A stretch of 64,000 nt of DNA, from NCBI RefSeq assembly GCF_040219335.1, contig NZ_JAVJSQ010000007.1, forward strand, positions 248,001 to 312,000, in the 5' to 3' direction. This document shows, one piece after another, positions 19,732 to 27,622 of this stretch. Position 1 is the stretch's first letter, and the number at the start of each line of letters is the position of its first letter. The notes beneath the pieces are model-generated. The model saw only the letters and a list, made by a program, of their open reading frames with translations. It did no database searches and had not been told where the DNA came from. The position numbers and the translations under genes are program-made. This DNA comes from Gimesia sp. Its GTDB lineage: Bacteria > Planctomycetota > Planctomycetia > Planctomycetales > Planctomycetaceae.

Positions 19732-19930
19732 ATTTCGGCCAGAGACGCGACCCTGATCAGAAGCGGGCCACCTCTGGTTGAGTGCCTCTCGCTCCCATCT
19801 CAGATTGCGATCACAGTCTGCCTTTCAGGCCGCTGTTTCAGGAGTTGGCAAATAGTCAGTTAGAATGGTCTCTGCGTTGATTGCAAGATAGGTAAATCCA
19901 GCCGGACTGGCAATAGAAAATGCAGATTTG

Positions 19931-19960
19931 TTGACCGGCAAAACCCATAATTTATACACT
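19931..19960 (+). promoter_or_regulatory. Candidate metF promoter
   Basis: -35 TTGACC (19931-19936) with -10 TACACT (19955-19960, 18-bp spacer) or TATACA (19953-19958, 16-bp spacer). It lies ~75 bases before the metF start. The rest of the 437-base ahcY-metF gap shows no gene. Confidence 0.4.
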
Positions 19961-20030
19961 ACGCGAGTCGTAACTTCGTGGTATAAACTCGTACCGAGTT
20001 CGCCTCACCCCTTCGAGACAAGATAAGATA

Positions 20031-20912
20031 ATGCGAATCAGCGAAATTTATCGTTCGGGAACCTTTGGTCTCTCTGTAGAAATTTTCCCTCCCAAAAATG
20101 AAAGTGGCGATGCAGAGTTGTTTCGTACACTGGAGGAACTGGTTCGTTACAAACCTGCTTTCGTCTCCTGTACTTATGGCGCGGGCGGATCTACCAGCAA
20201 GCGAACCATCGAACTCTGCGATACCATTCAGAAAGACCTGCATTCGACTGCGACGGCCCACTTCACCTGTGTCGGTTCCACCCGCGAGCAACTGGTTGAC
20301 TGGCTGAAGGAAGCCAGCGAGGCTGGCATCGGTAACATCATGGCACTCCGCGGGGACCCACCTAAGGGGGAAGAAACTTTCATCCCCGCAGACGGTGGTC
20401 TGAGGTATGCCAGCGAACTCGTCACCCTCATTCGTGAGAATTTCCCCAAGATGGGCATCGGTGTCGCCGGCTACCCCGAAGTGCACCCCGAGGCGCTGAC
20501 TCCACAGGCTGATCTGGAAAACCTCAAACGAAAAGTCGATGCGGGCGCAGATGCGATCTACACCCAGCTCTTCTTCAACAACCAGCACTTCTATCGCTTC
20601 CAGGAACGTTGTGCCCAGGCAGGCATTGATCGTCCAATCATCCCCGGCATCATGCCGATTACCGAATACCGGCGGATCCAGCGGATCATGTCGATGTGCA
20701 GTTCCGAGTTCCCTGCCGAGCTCGTGGGCCGGCTCGAAGCCGCTCAGGATGACCTCGATGCTCAGTTTGAGATCGGCGTGGAATACGCCATCGCGCAGTG
20801 CCAGGAGCTAATCGATGCGGGTGTTCCGGGCATGCACTTCTACGTGTTGAACCGTTCGCAGGCCTGCAAGCGGATTTTTGATGCCCTGGGCTGGCACGAA
20901 TCCGTAGCCTGA
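20031..20912 (+). CDS. metF: Methylenetetrahydrofolate reductase
   Basis: 293 aa, the standard length. It reduces 5,10-methylene-THF to 5-methyl-THF, the methyl donor for methionine synthesis. The opening SVEIFPPKNESGDAELF contains the catalytic Glu region. The FAD-binding TIM barrel is shown by CTYGAGGS, HFTCVGSTREQL, MALRGDPP and IPGIMPIT. The final block GVPGMHFYVLNRS is diagnostic. It is divergent from ahcY and 52 bases ahead of the aroE-like gene, with which it may be co-transcribed. Confidence 0.95.
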   Translation: MRISEIYRSGTFGLSVEIFPPKNESGDAELFRTLEELVRYKPAFVSCTYGAGGSTSKRTIELCDTIQKDLHSTATAHFTCVGSTREQLVDWLKEASEAGIGNIMALRGDPPKGEETFIPADGGLRYASELVTLIRENFPKMGIGVAGYPEVHPEALTPQADLENLKRKVDAGADAIYTQLFFNNQHFYRFQERCAQAGIDRPIIPGIMPITEYRRIQRIMSMCSSEFPAELVGRLEAAQDDLDAQFEIGVEYAIAQCQELIDAGVPGMHFYVLNRSQACKRIFDALGWHESVA

Positions 20913-20964
20913 ACGGAGCCCCTTTTCTTCGCGACCAACAGACTCAACAGGGAGAAAGCACGAC

Positions 20965-21822
20965 ATGAATCAGCCGCTCAACTTCAAACAGGAACTGACG
21001 TGTGTGTTCGGACAACCGGTCGCAGAGAACCCCACGCAGTGCATGATGGAAGCTGCCTACAATGCCTGTGGTCTGGAATGGCGGTACCTGACAATTGAAG
21101 TGGCTCCCGAAAATCTGGCCCAGGCCGTCGGCGGTCTGCGGGCGATGGGCTTCCGCGGCGCGAATCTGACCATCCCGCATAAAGTCGAAGTCATCCAGTA
21201 CCTCGATGGTATCAGCGATGCCGCCGCGATGATGGGGGCCGTGAACTGCATCGTCCACAAAGACGACCAGCTGCTGGGTGAGAACACCGACGGCAAAGGT
21301 TTCGTGCAGTCGTTAAAAGAAGTGACTGACCCGGCCGGTAAAAAGATCGTGATGTTTGGTGCCGGCGGCGCGGCGCGCGCGATTGGCGTGGAAACCGCCC
21401 TCGCAGGTGCAACTGAAATCTCGATCGTCAACCGCAGTGCCGAGCGCGGCGAGGCGCTCGCGCAGCTGCTTCAGGAAAAGACCAGCGTTCCCACCACGTT
21501 CACGAAATGGGATGGCAACTATACCCTCGCGGACGATGTGGACGTCGTCATCAACGCCACTTCGATCGGTCTCTTTCCCGATGTGGACGCCGTCTTCCCG
21601 CTCGACTTCGCTTCTCTCAAATCGAACATGATTGTCTCGGACGTGATTCCTAATCCTCCCGAGACCCACCTGCTCCGCGAAGCCGCCAAAGCTGGCTGCA
21701 CCACCCTCGACGGTCTGGGCATGCTCGTCAACCAGGGCGTGATCGGTTTCCAGCTCTGGACCGGCGTGGACCCCGATCCCCAGGTGATGCGCGCCGCCCT
21801 CGAAGAAGTCTTCGGCGTCTGA
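20965..21822 (+). CDS. aroE: Shikimate dehydrogenase family protein with atypical substrate motif
   Basis: 285 aa. The overall plan is that of AroE: N-terminal substrate domain with NLTIPHK (catalytic Lys) and GENTDG (catalytic Asp), then a Rossmann domain with GAGGAARA and the later block VINATSIGLFPD, and the closing GLGMLVNQG. AroE reduces 3-dehydroshikimate with NADPH. The normal N-terminal shikimate-binding H-S-x-S motif is replaced by AENPTQ, so both conserved Ser are missing. It could still be the shikimate enzyme with a Thr substitution, or a quinate or other AroE paralogue. Confidence 0.85.
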   Translation: MNQPLNFKQELTCVFGQPVAENPTQCMMEAAYNACGLEWRYLTIEVAPENLAQAVGGLRAMGFRGANLTIPHKVEVIQYLDGISDAAAMMGAVNCIVHKDDQLLGENTDGKGFVQSLKEVTDPAGKKIVMFGAGGAARAIGVETALAGATEISIVNRSAERGEALAQLLQEKTSVPTTFTKWDGNYTLADDVDVVINATSIGLFPDVDAVFPLDFASLKSNMIVSDVIPNPPETHLLREAAKAGCTTLDGLGMLVNQGVIGFQLWTGVDPDPQVMRAALEEVFGV

Positions 21823-21876
21823 AGAAAACGCACGCTGGGGTTTAACGGGAACGAATCCCCCCCAAATCCCGGGTGA

Positions 21877-21895
21877 GCCCGAATGCAATTCGGGC
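21877..21895. repeat. REP-like palindrome, copy 1
   Basis: The perfect 8-bp arms GCCCGAAT / ATTCGGGC enclose a 3-base loop (GCA). Confidence 0.6.
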
Positions 21896-22020
21896 CGAGC
21901 GCAGCGAGCAGGAAACTGCCAGAGCAATAACACATTCAAGAGTAACCGTGTTACCACTCACTCCCTGGCGCAGGGTTTCGCTTCCTGATTCGTGCACGTG
22001 CCTTTCGTGGTAAATAAAAC

Positions 22021-22053
22021 CAGGTATGCCCGAATGTAATTCGGGGCTACCTG
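22021..22053. repeat. REP-like palindrome, copy 2 (extended)
   Basis: It shares the core GCCCGAATGTAATTCGGG with copy 1 and is extended by outer arms CAGGTA / TACCTG, giving a 33-base near-perfect hairpin. Two related palindromes in one intergenic gap point to a dispersed REP-type element. Confidence 0.6.
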
Positions 22054-22139
22054 TTGTTCATTTCATGGTGTAACATAACGTTGATACGTTTCGGATTGTG
22101 TGCAGGCACGTTTAAAGCTCGGGCGGGAATCAGAAAAGG

Positions 22140-22970
22140 ATGTGTCGAATGTGGGGCGCAATTGCCGGTGATGTCATCGGTTCTTACTTCGAGCATGTGC
22201 CTACGAAGTCGACACAGTTCTATCTGTTTCGCGAAGAGTCGACATTCACCGACGATACAGTGCTCACAGCGGCGGTTGCGGACTGGCTGTTACATGACTC
22301 GGATCTGGTCAGCACGCTGCAGCGATATGTCAGACGCTATCCGGATGCCGGCTACGGACACACGTTTCTGACCTGGGCTCAGTTGCGACAGCGCATGCCC
22401 TACCAGAGTTGGGGGAACGGTTCTGCCATGCGGGTCAGCCCGGTGGCTTATGCTGCAGAAACAATGGCCGACTGTCTCTACCTGGCAAAAAAGTCAGCCG
22501 AGGTGACCCACAACCATCAGCAGGGGATTTACGGTGCCCAGGCGACGGCGGCCTGTGTCTTTCTGGCACGTACGGGAAAGTCGAAAGCAGAGATTCAAGA
22601 CTTTGTCGAACATGAATTTCAGTACGATCTGCAGAGAACGCTGGAAGAGATCCGCCCCCATTATGTGTTCGATGTTTCCTGTCAGGGTTCGGTCCCGGAA
22701 TCGATCATCGCCTTTCTGGAGTCGTCCGATTTCGAGTCGGCCATCCGCAATGCGATTTCACTGGGCGGTGATGCCGATACCATGGCCTGTATCGCCGGTG
22801 CGATCGCCGAACCCTTTTATGGCGGCGTCCCTGCAGAAATTTCGCAACAGGTTTTGCCACTGCTGGACGACCGATTACGAACGACCGTGCAGACGTTTCA
22901 TGATCGCTTTGTCACCGGCGGTCTCCAAAACTCAGATAGAAATCAAAACGATGCAACTGAATCTGACTGA
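22140..22970 (+). CDS. ADP-ribosylglycohydrolase family protein
   Basis: 276 aa. The family motifs are all visible: GAIAGDVIGS (6-15), FTDDT with the Mg-binding T37-D38-D39, and GGDADT (209-214) supplying the second metal site. Members (DraG, ARH) remove ADP-ribose from proteins, for example from nitrogenase reductase or from targets of ADP-ribosylating toxins. No nitrogenase gene is nearby. A second ATG at 22149 is possible. The stop overlaps the next gene by 20 bases. It opens a same-strand cluster that also holds a Nudix and a macro-domain gene. Confidence 0.88.
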   Translation: MCRMWGAIAGDVIGSYFEHVPTKSTQFYLFREESTFTDDTVLTAAVADWLLHDSDLVSTLQRYVRRYPDAGYGHTFLTWAQLRQRMPYQSWGNGSAMRVSPVAYAAETMADCLYLAKKSAEVTHNHQQGIYGAQATAACVFLARTGKSKAEIQDFVEHEFQYDLQRTLEEIRPHYVFDVSCQGSVPESIIAFLESSDFESAIRNAISLGGDADTMACIAGAIAEPFYGGVPAEISQQVLPLLDDRLRTTVQTFHDRFVTGGLQNSDRNQNDATESD

Positions 22971-23400
22971 AGATGAGGCACTGGTACTCTTCGAACTGCT
23001 CTCCCGATTCTCGGAAGATTCGATTTTAGGAATTGCCGATCAGGCGGAGCAGCGTGTGCTCTGGAACCTTCAGGCAATATTGGAACAGGTGTTGCTTGAG
23101 CTATTCCAGGAAAACTATCAACAACAACTGGCGACTGCCCGTGATCGGCTTCGCGATGACGCCGGGCTCACAAATGCGGATCAAGAACAGCAAAAAGGGC
23201 GACTGGCACTCTGGCTGGAACCGAATCAGATCCGGTTCCTCGCGAATGAGTGGCGTAAGATCCCCCCGAATGCGCCCGAAACGGTTCGAAAAAAATGGGG
23301 CGAAGTGGCCTTTCGTTCGATGGCCGCCTTACATCAAGCCGGAATTGAGTATGAACCAGAGACCCCTCAGAGCGGGGAGGCGTATCAGGTAGATCAATGA
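22951..23400 (+). CDS. Small helical protein of unknown function
   Basis: 149 aa, from the ATG at 22951 inside the end of the glycohydrolase gene. The first ~55 residues (LTEDEALVLFELLSRF, then AEQRVLWNLQAILEQVL) are strongly helical and look like a common small bacterial family of unknown role. The second half, with FLANEWRKIPPNAPETVRKKWGEVA, is also helical. There is no signal peptide or membrane segment. Overlaps at both ends (20 bases with the gene before, ATGA with the gene after) indicate translational coupling in one operon. Confidence 0.7.
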   Translation: MQLNLTEDEALVLFELLSRFSEDSILGIADQAEQRVLWNLQAILEQVLLELFQENYQQQLATARDRLRDDAGLTNADQEQQKGRLALWLEPNQIRFLANEWRKIPPNAPETVRKKWGEVAFRSMAALHQAGIEYEPETPQSGEAYQVDQ

Positions 23401-23837
23401 AAACGCTCAGCTATAGCGGACGCAATCTGCTGCTGCCCCTCGCCGGTGATATGTTGGTCGCATTTCAGAAGACCGGACTGACGGGTCTGGTCTTTGAAGA
23501 CAATGAATCGGTGCGATCTCTGATCCAGTTTGAGGACGAACTGCAAATTACGGATCTCTACGGTTCGCACACGCTGCGCGGGACAAAGCCTGGGGACGGA
23601 TTCTGGCATGCGGAGCTGGAACGGCTCAACTATCTGATTGGCTTCCGGCTGACGTCAGCAGTTGCCCGGAATGATGGTTGTTTGACATTGGAGTTTGAAA
23701 CCGGAGCCCGTCTGGAAGTACAATCGACAACCGGTTACGAAGCCTGGCATTTTCAGTGTCCGCTGCCACAGACTCCAACGAAGCAACATCCCATTTCCGT
23801 CTACGGAGATCACGGAAAACTGATTATTTCGTCCTAA
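23397..23837 (+). CDS. DUF6188-like small protein
   Basis: 146 aa, overlapping the previous gene by ATGA. The chain is rich in beta-strand pattern and has the segment LTLEFETGARLEVQ followed by TGYEAWHF, resembling the DUF6188 group, whose members often occur as small immunity-like proteins. This assignment rests on memory of the pattern only. It is cytoplasmic, with no catalytic motif visible. The context (ADP-ribosylglycohydrolase two genes upstream, Nudix next) could fit protection against a nucleotide-modifying toxin, but no toxin gene is present. Confidence 0.55.
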   Translation: MKTLSYSGRNLLLPLAGDMLVAFQKTGLTGLVFEDNESVRSLIQFEDELQITDLYGSHTLRGTKPGDGFWHAELERLNYLIGFRLTSAVARNDGCLTLEFETGARLEVQSTTGYEAWHFQCPLPQTPTKQHPISVYGDHGKLIISS

Positions 23838-23881
23838 ACATCAACACCAACCATCATCCATAAATAAGACATACTCCAGGC

Positions 23882-24313
23882 ATGCAGATCCGTAACAAAG
23901 TCATCATCTCCGTGATCCATCAGGGGCAGGTTCTGCTGGCAGAAGGCTATGATCCGCACCGCGAGTTTCTGTTCTATATTCCCGTGGGTGGCGGTGTGGA
24001 GTTCGGCGAGACCCTGGTAGCAGCCGCGAAACGGGAACTGTTTGAAGAACTGGGCATCACAGCGCACGCGCTGCAGTTCCTCGGTTTTCATGAATCCCAC
24101 TTTGAATATCAAGGGATTCCGGAACATGAAATCATGTTCCACTATCTCTGCTCGATCGACGACTCAGTGCGCGACGCATTGCCGGAAACCGGAACGGAAT
24201 CGGATGGAGTACCCTTCAAAGTGTTGTGGTTTTCGCGGGACGAACTGGCGACGGTCAAACAGCAACTGGTGCCACCCGGGATTTATGAACCGCTCCAATC
24301 TCAGTTGCAGTAG
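23882..24313 (+). CDS. Nudix hydrolase
   Basis: 143 aa. The Nudix box is complete: G37-x5-E43-x7-R51-E52-L53-x-E55-E56-L57-G58-I59. Nudix enzymes hydrolyse nucleoside diphosphates linked to another group; the specificity cannot be read from the box alone. An ADP-ribose pyrophosphatase role would fit the neighbours, since the glycohydrolase and macro-domain proteins upstream and downstream would release or bind ADP-ribose. Other options are oxidised nucleotides or dinucleoside polyphosphates. Confidence 0.88.
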   Translation: MQIRNKVIISVIHQGQVLLAEGYDPHREFLFYIPVGGGVEFGETLVAAAKRELFEELGITAHALQFLGFHESHFEYQGIPEHEIMFHYLCSIDDSVRDALPETGTESDGVPFKVLWFSRDELATVKQQLVPPGIYEPLQSQLQ

Positions 24314-24407
24314 AGACTTACAGATTCAGACCGGGACAGCCGACTACTTCGCTCTGGATGAGTCGGAAACTGTGCGGTAACATGATTGAAAAAAGGGAAG
24401 CCCTTCG

Positions 24408-24716
24408 ATGAAACGGTTTGACCTGTATCCTACGTTAATTAACTGGATGGCGATCTGCCTTGCGCTGCTGTTCGGCTTATACATCGAGTACAAAATTTAT
24501 GGCGTTCCGTTCGGGCTGATCTGGATGCTGTTTATTCTCGGCGGTGAATGGTATCGCGTCTCCCGGATCGTAAACCAGCTGGCTCCCGAAGTGACCGTAG
24601 ACCAGATTCAAAAATACTATTCCGGCGACGATGCCCGCAGATCACTTCCCTGGCGCGACCAGGTTCGGGGAATTAATCAGGAAACAGGCACAAAAAATGA
24701 GCCTGAGTGTGTCTGA
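24408..24716 (+). CDS. Small membrane protein of unknown function
   Basis: 102 aa. Two hydrophobic helices (~13-28 and 32-48) are separated by a short turn with a Tyr/Lys pair. The C-terminal half is polar and probably cytosolic (RSLPWRDQVRG). There is a GGGAAG-type ribosome site before the ATG. The family is not recognised. It lies between the Nudix and macro-domain genes. Confidence 0.6.
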   Translation: MKRFDLYPTLINWMAICLALLFGLYIEYKIYGVPFGLIWMLFILGGEWYRVSRIVNQLAPEVTVDQIQKYYSGDDARRSLPWRDQVRGINQETGTKNEPECV

Positions 24717-24776
24717 TTGACAGGAGGGAGAGGTCGTCCCCTCTTATAACAGACACCTTTGGAGCTGGTCGAATCG

Positions 24777-25262
24777 ATGAATGTGGAAATTGTCAGCGGG
24801 AATATTCTTGAGCAACCTGTGGAAGTGATCGTCAACAGCTGGAACCGCAACGTGATTCCCTGGTGGCTGTTGTTACCTCAAGGCGTTTCGGGGGCGATCA
24901 AGAAACAGGGAGGATCGACGCCGTTTAAAGAGGTCGCGAAACAAGGCGCGATCCCCCTGGGAGAAGCCCGGCTGACGTCCGCGGGACGATTGCCTTATCG
25001 CGGTATCATCCATGTCGCCGGGATCAACCTGCTCTGGTTCGCAACCGAGTACTCGGTTACGCAGTCCGTCATCAACGCGATGAAGCTGGTCGACGAACAT
25101 GAATTCCAGAGCGTCGCCTTTCCCCTGATCGGTTCGGGGTCCGGGAATCGGGGCAAAGACTGGTCGCTCGGCGTCATGCAACGTGCCCTGGCGAAGATCG
25201 ACAGTCCCGCGCAGGTCAGGATTGTCAAATTTGAACCGCATTCGAGTCCTGCATCGACCTGA
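24777..25262 (+). CDS. Macro-domain (ADP-ribose-binding) protein
   Basis: 161 aa from the ATG at 24777. The macro-domain landmarks are SGNILEQPVEVIVN (7-20; the Asn contacts ADP-ribose), the loop QGVSGAI (35-41) and the phosphate-binding loop PLIGSGSGN. Macro domains bind ADP-ribose, and many remove it from proteins or hydrolyse O-acetyl-ADP-ribose. It is a single-domain protein of normal length. Its presence three genes after an ADP-ribosylglycohydrolase supports a shared role in ADP-ribose removal. Confidence 0.85.
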   Translation: MNVEIVSGNILEQPVEVIVNSWNRNVIPWWLLLPQGVSGAIKKQGGSTPFKEVAKQGAIPLGEARLTSAGRLPYRGIIHVAGINLLWFATEYSVTQSVINAMKLVDEHEFQSVAFPLIGSGSGNRGKDWSLGVMQRALAKIDSPAQVRIVKFEPHSSPAST

Positions 25263-25422
25263 GTACCGGGATGCGAATGCAGACTGTTCTGCCAGGGCGA
25301 ACCGAATCGGTGGAAATCCGGTCTATCATGCAGAATGGAAAATCAAAGCGGTTTCACTGCGACGCTGGTCAGTTGCTGGGACAGCGATTGGACTGACCAG
25401 TATTCAACGGAGACAATCTGCC

Positions 25423-25944
25423 ATGCCGGAACCACAGCTGAAGCTCATTCCCGCCTTTCTGGATCAGCCGACGGAGTTATTTACGTTGCTGCGTGAGCAG
25501 GTCGTCTGGGATGAGAGAATGAAAGCCCGTAAGACTGCCAGCTTTGGTGTGGCTTACAACTATTCGCGAATCACTTATCCGTGGACCGTCATGCTACCCG
25601 CGTTAGAACCGGTCTGTGAGCGCATCGCGGAGGAGATCGGTTTTCTGCCTAATAACTGCCTGCTGAATTATTACGCCGACGGAAGGTCCACGATGGGCTA
25701 TCACAGCGATTCTACCGAGGAGCTGCAGGCGGGGACCGGTGTAGTCATTGTTTCGCTGGGGGCGACCAGAGCGATTTCGTTTCGCAGCAGACAGGATCCG
25801 CAAGAAAAGTATTCCTACGAATTACAAAACGGCGATCTGTTGTATATGCGGAATGAGATCCAGGACGATTGGCAGCACGCGATTCCTCGCGACGCGGACG
25901 CCGGTCCGCGGATCAGTCTCACATTTCGCGAGATTGCCGACTGA
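25423..25944 (+). CDS. alkB: AlkB-like 2-oxoglutarate/Fe(II) dioxygenase
   Basis: 173 aa from the ATG at 25423. The Fe ligands are H94 and D96 in MGYHSD and H152 in WQHAIP; 2-oxoglutarate is held by R163 and R169 in RISLTFR. The NYYADGRSTMGYHSD block and the length match short AlkB homologues, which oxidatively demethylate alkylated bases in DNA or RNA. It is separated from the macro-domain gene by 160 bases, so it may or may not share the transcript. It is cytoplasmic. Confidence 0.88.
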   Translation: MPEPQLKLIPAFLDQPTELFTLLREQVVWDERMKARKTASFGVAYNYSRITYPWTVMLPALEPVCERIAEEIGFLPNNCLLNYYADGRSTMGYHSDSTEELQAGTGVVIVSLGATRAISFRSRQDPQEKYSYELQNGDLLYMRNEIQDDWQHAIPRDADAGPRISLTFREIAD

Positions 25945-26056
25945 CCAGATTTTCGTTCACAGAAATAACTTGATTCCAGAAACAACGGCCCGACATAATT
26001 AAACCAGCTAGAACAGTTACTTAATTTCGACTCGCTGGTAAGCCTGAGGTCCTCTG

Positions 26057-26299
26057 ATGAAATCGTTTTCCATTTCACGTAAACAATACTGGGTGTTTCT
26101 GATCGTCTTTTCCCTGTGTGCCCTGCTGGGAGTCGTCAGCCTGGTGATAGCCGAGCTCTATCTGCCAAACAATCCAGGGGGCATGGCCGGACGCGCTGCC
26201 ATGTTTCGGTCAATGGGATTGGGAACGCTCGCCTGGTTGGGGATCGCAGTCTGGTCTGGCGCGATGCTTTGGATTACGCGGCAGACACACTCGGAGTGA
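26057..26299 (+). CDS. Small membrane protein of unknown function
   Basis: 80 aa with two predicted membrane helices (~12-35 and 52-72) and a short loop containing Pro-Asn-Asn-Pro-Gly-Gly. No family is recognised. It is followed after 9 bases by another small membrane protein gene, so the two probably form a pair. A TGAGGTCC segment precedes the ATG. Confidence 0.55.
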   Translation: MKSFSISRKQYWVFLIVFSLCALLGVVSLVIAELYLPNNPGGMAGRAAMFRSMGLGTLAWLGIAVWSGAMLWITRQTHSE

Positions 26300-26308
26300 T
26301 CGCTCTCA

Positions 26309-26611
26309 ATGACATCCAGACAGATCGCAGCCGGGTTGCTGGTGATTTTGTTAGCGTCCCTGCTCGGCTGGACGCTGATCCGTGGCGGGGGTGATCTCAA
26401 ACTGCAACTGTTGCTGGTCCTGGGGATGATTCTCGGCACGCTGTACACGGTCTATGATCAGCTGCCTGACTGGCTGCTGCAGATCAGTGGAGGCAGGATC
26501 ACGGCGGACGACGATCCGGGTAATCTTTCGCCTCGAGTCTATCTCACGGTCCTGTTGGTGGTGCTTCTGCTGGCGGCGGCCATTTTTGTTAGTGCCCTGC
26601 TGCTGATGTAA
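26309..26611 (+). CDS. Small membrane protein of unknown function
   Basis: 100 aa with three predicted membrane helices (~7-25, 30-52 and 74-100) and a short polar segment between the last two. It is closely spaced behind the 80-aa membrane protein and likely co-translated. No family is recognised. Confidence 0.55.
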   Translation: MTSRQIAAGLLVILLASLLGWTLIRGGGDLKLQLLLVLGMILGTLYTVYDQLPDWLLQISGGRITADDDPGNLSPRVYLTVLLVVLLLAAAIFVSALLLM

Positions 26612-26746
26612 TGATGCGGCTGATCTCCGGTGTGCTGAATCAGCGATGATCTCCCTGTTTTCGCCGGTTACTGCTTGCGGTCTCCCCCTGTGATGTGACA
26701 TGATGTCTGTTCAATTGTGTATCAGGTCTGATTGAAGGGATGCGGA

Positions 26747-27613
26747 ATGAAATTTGTGCTGCTGAGCTTGTTTGCAGTGATGTGCTTGCTGGGAACCGTT
26801 ACTGCAGATGAGTTTGAGGTCGGGGGGAAGACTCTGGAGATACCCGCGCCAGAAGACTTCGTTCTGGTGACTCCCGCGATGGAAGAAGTTTACCATTACA
26901 GCCAGCTGGTGGACTCTGCCGACCTGTTGAATGAAAACGTGGCCTATTATATCTCCGCAGCGGAAGCGCCGGCTGCTTTGGAGGGGGAACTACCGGAACT
27001 TAAACGGACGTTCATTCTGAAGGCCAACCGAAAACTCAAAGACAAGGTAGTCGGTCTCGTCAATTTTCTGGAATTGAAAAAAGCGACCAAGCGCGAATAC
27101 CGGCAGATCATTCAGGAAATCAAAGCCAAAGATCCCAAAATTTACGAGCGGCTCAATACCGGCATTCAGGAGCAGTTCGACCTGGCGACCGCAATCGAAG
27201 TTTCTCAGCTGGTCCCGTTTGAGCCTCATTTCGAATCCTCGCACGCGCTGGCCGTCTCGATGTTTCTCACAATCTATCTGCCACCGGAAGAAGGGGCAGC
27301 AGAGGAAGCGGAACCAGTAGAGGAGATCTCAGCAGCGACCGCGACTGTGATGAACGTGGGGGGCAAGCTGCTGTTTCTGTTTTGTTACGCACCCCAGGAT
27401 GATCTGGAATGGACCCGCACCGCTTCCCGGGCCTGGACGAAAGCGATCATCGCTGCCAACGACAAGCCGCTTGTCGCGTCTTCCTATCCTTCAAACTTTG
27501 ATCTGCTGAAGCCTGATCAGGGAGACAAAATCGCCAAATGGATTCTCATCGGAGCTGCTGTGCTGGTGGCTCTGGCGATCTTCGTGAAAAAGAACCGGAT
27601 CAAGACCGACTGA
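26747..27613 (+). CDS. Secreted membrane-anchored protein, tandem family member A
   Basis: 288 aa from the ATG at 26747, with a GAAGGGA ribosome site upstream. Signal peptide ~1-20, then the family opening FEVGGKTLEIPAPEDFVLVTP. Shared landmarks are PFEPHFESSHAL (~160), the motif YAPQDDLEWTRTASRAW (~225) and a single C-terminal membrane helix (~267-283) with a basic tail. The bulk would face the outside of the cytoplasmic membrane. It is the first of three adjacent paralogues. Function unknown; there is no catalytic motif I can name. Confidence 0.7.
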   Translation: MKFVLLSLFAVMCLLGTVTADEFEVGGKTLEIPAPEDFVLVTPAMEEVYHYSQLVDSADLLNENVAYYISAAEAPAALEGELPELKRTFILKANRKLKDKVVGLVNFLELKKATKREYRQIIQEIKAKDPKIYERLNTGIQEQFDLATAIEVSQLVPFEPHFESSHALAVSMFLTIYLPPEEGAAEEAEPVEEISAATATVMNVGGKLLFLFCYAPQDDLEWTRTASRAWTKAIIAANDKPLVASSYPSNFDLLKPDQGDKIAKWILIGAAVLVALAIFVKKNRIKTD

Positions 27614-27622
27614 AGGCACTCT

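Larger units (their letters stand above)
21823..22139. other. Intergenic region with REP-like palindromes
   Basis: 316 bases with no gene. It carries the two palindromic repeat units described at 21877 and 22021 and a small inverted repeat AACGTTGATACGTT (22077-22090) near the ADP-ribosylglycohydrolase gene. Confidence 0.5.

Noticed and set aside
19707-19760. SAM-riboswitch-like words upstream of ahcY (CTGGCC, GATGAAACCCG)
   Set aside because: The rest of the SAM-I core, including the GGCAACC element, is missing, and the segment lies upstream of the best promoter, so it would not be transcribed with ahcY.
22534-22950. An upstream extension of the 149-aa gene inside the glycohydrolase gene
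   Set aside because: The extra 139 residues are Arg/Ser/Pro-rich out-of-frame sequence; the ATG at 22951 gives a normal protein.
22140-25944. A complete toxin-antitoxin or DarT-DarG locus
   Set aside because: No ADP-ribosyltransferase or other toxin gene is present in or beside the cluster.
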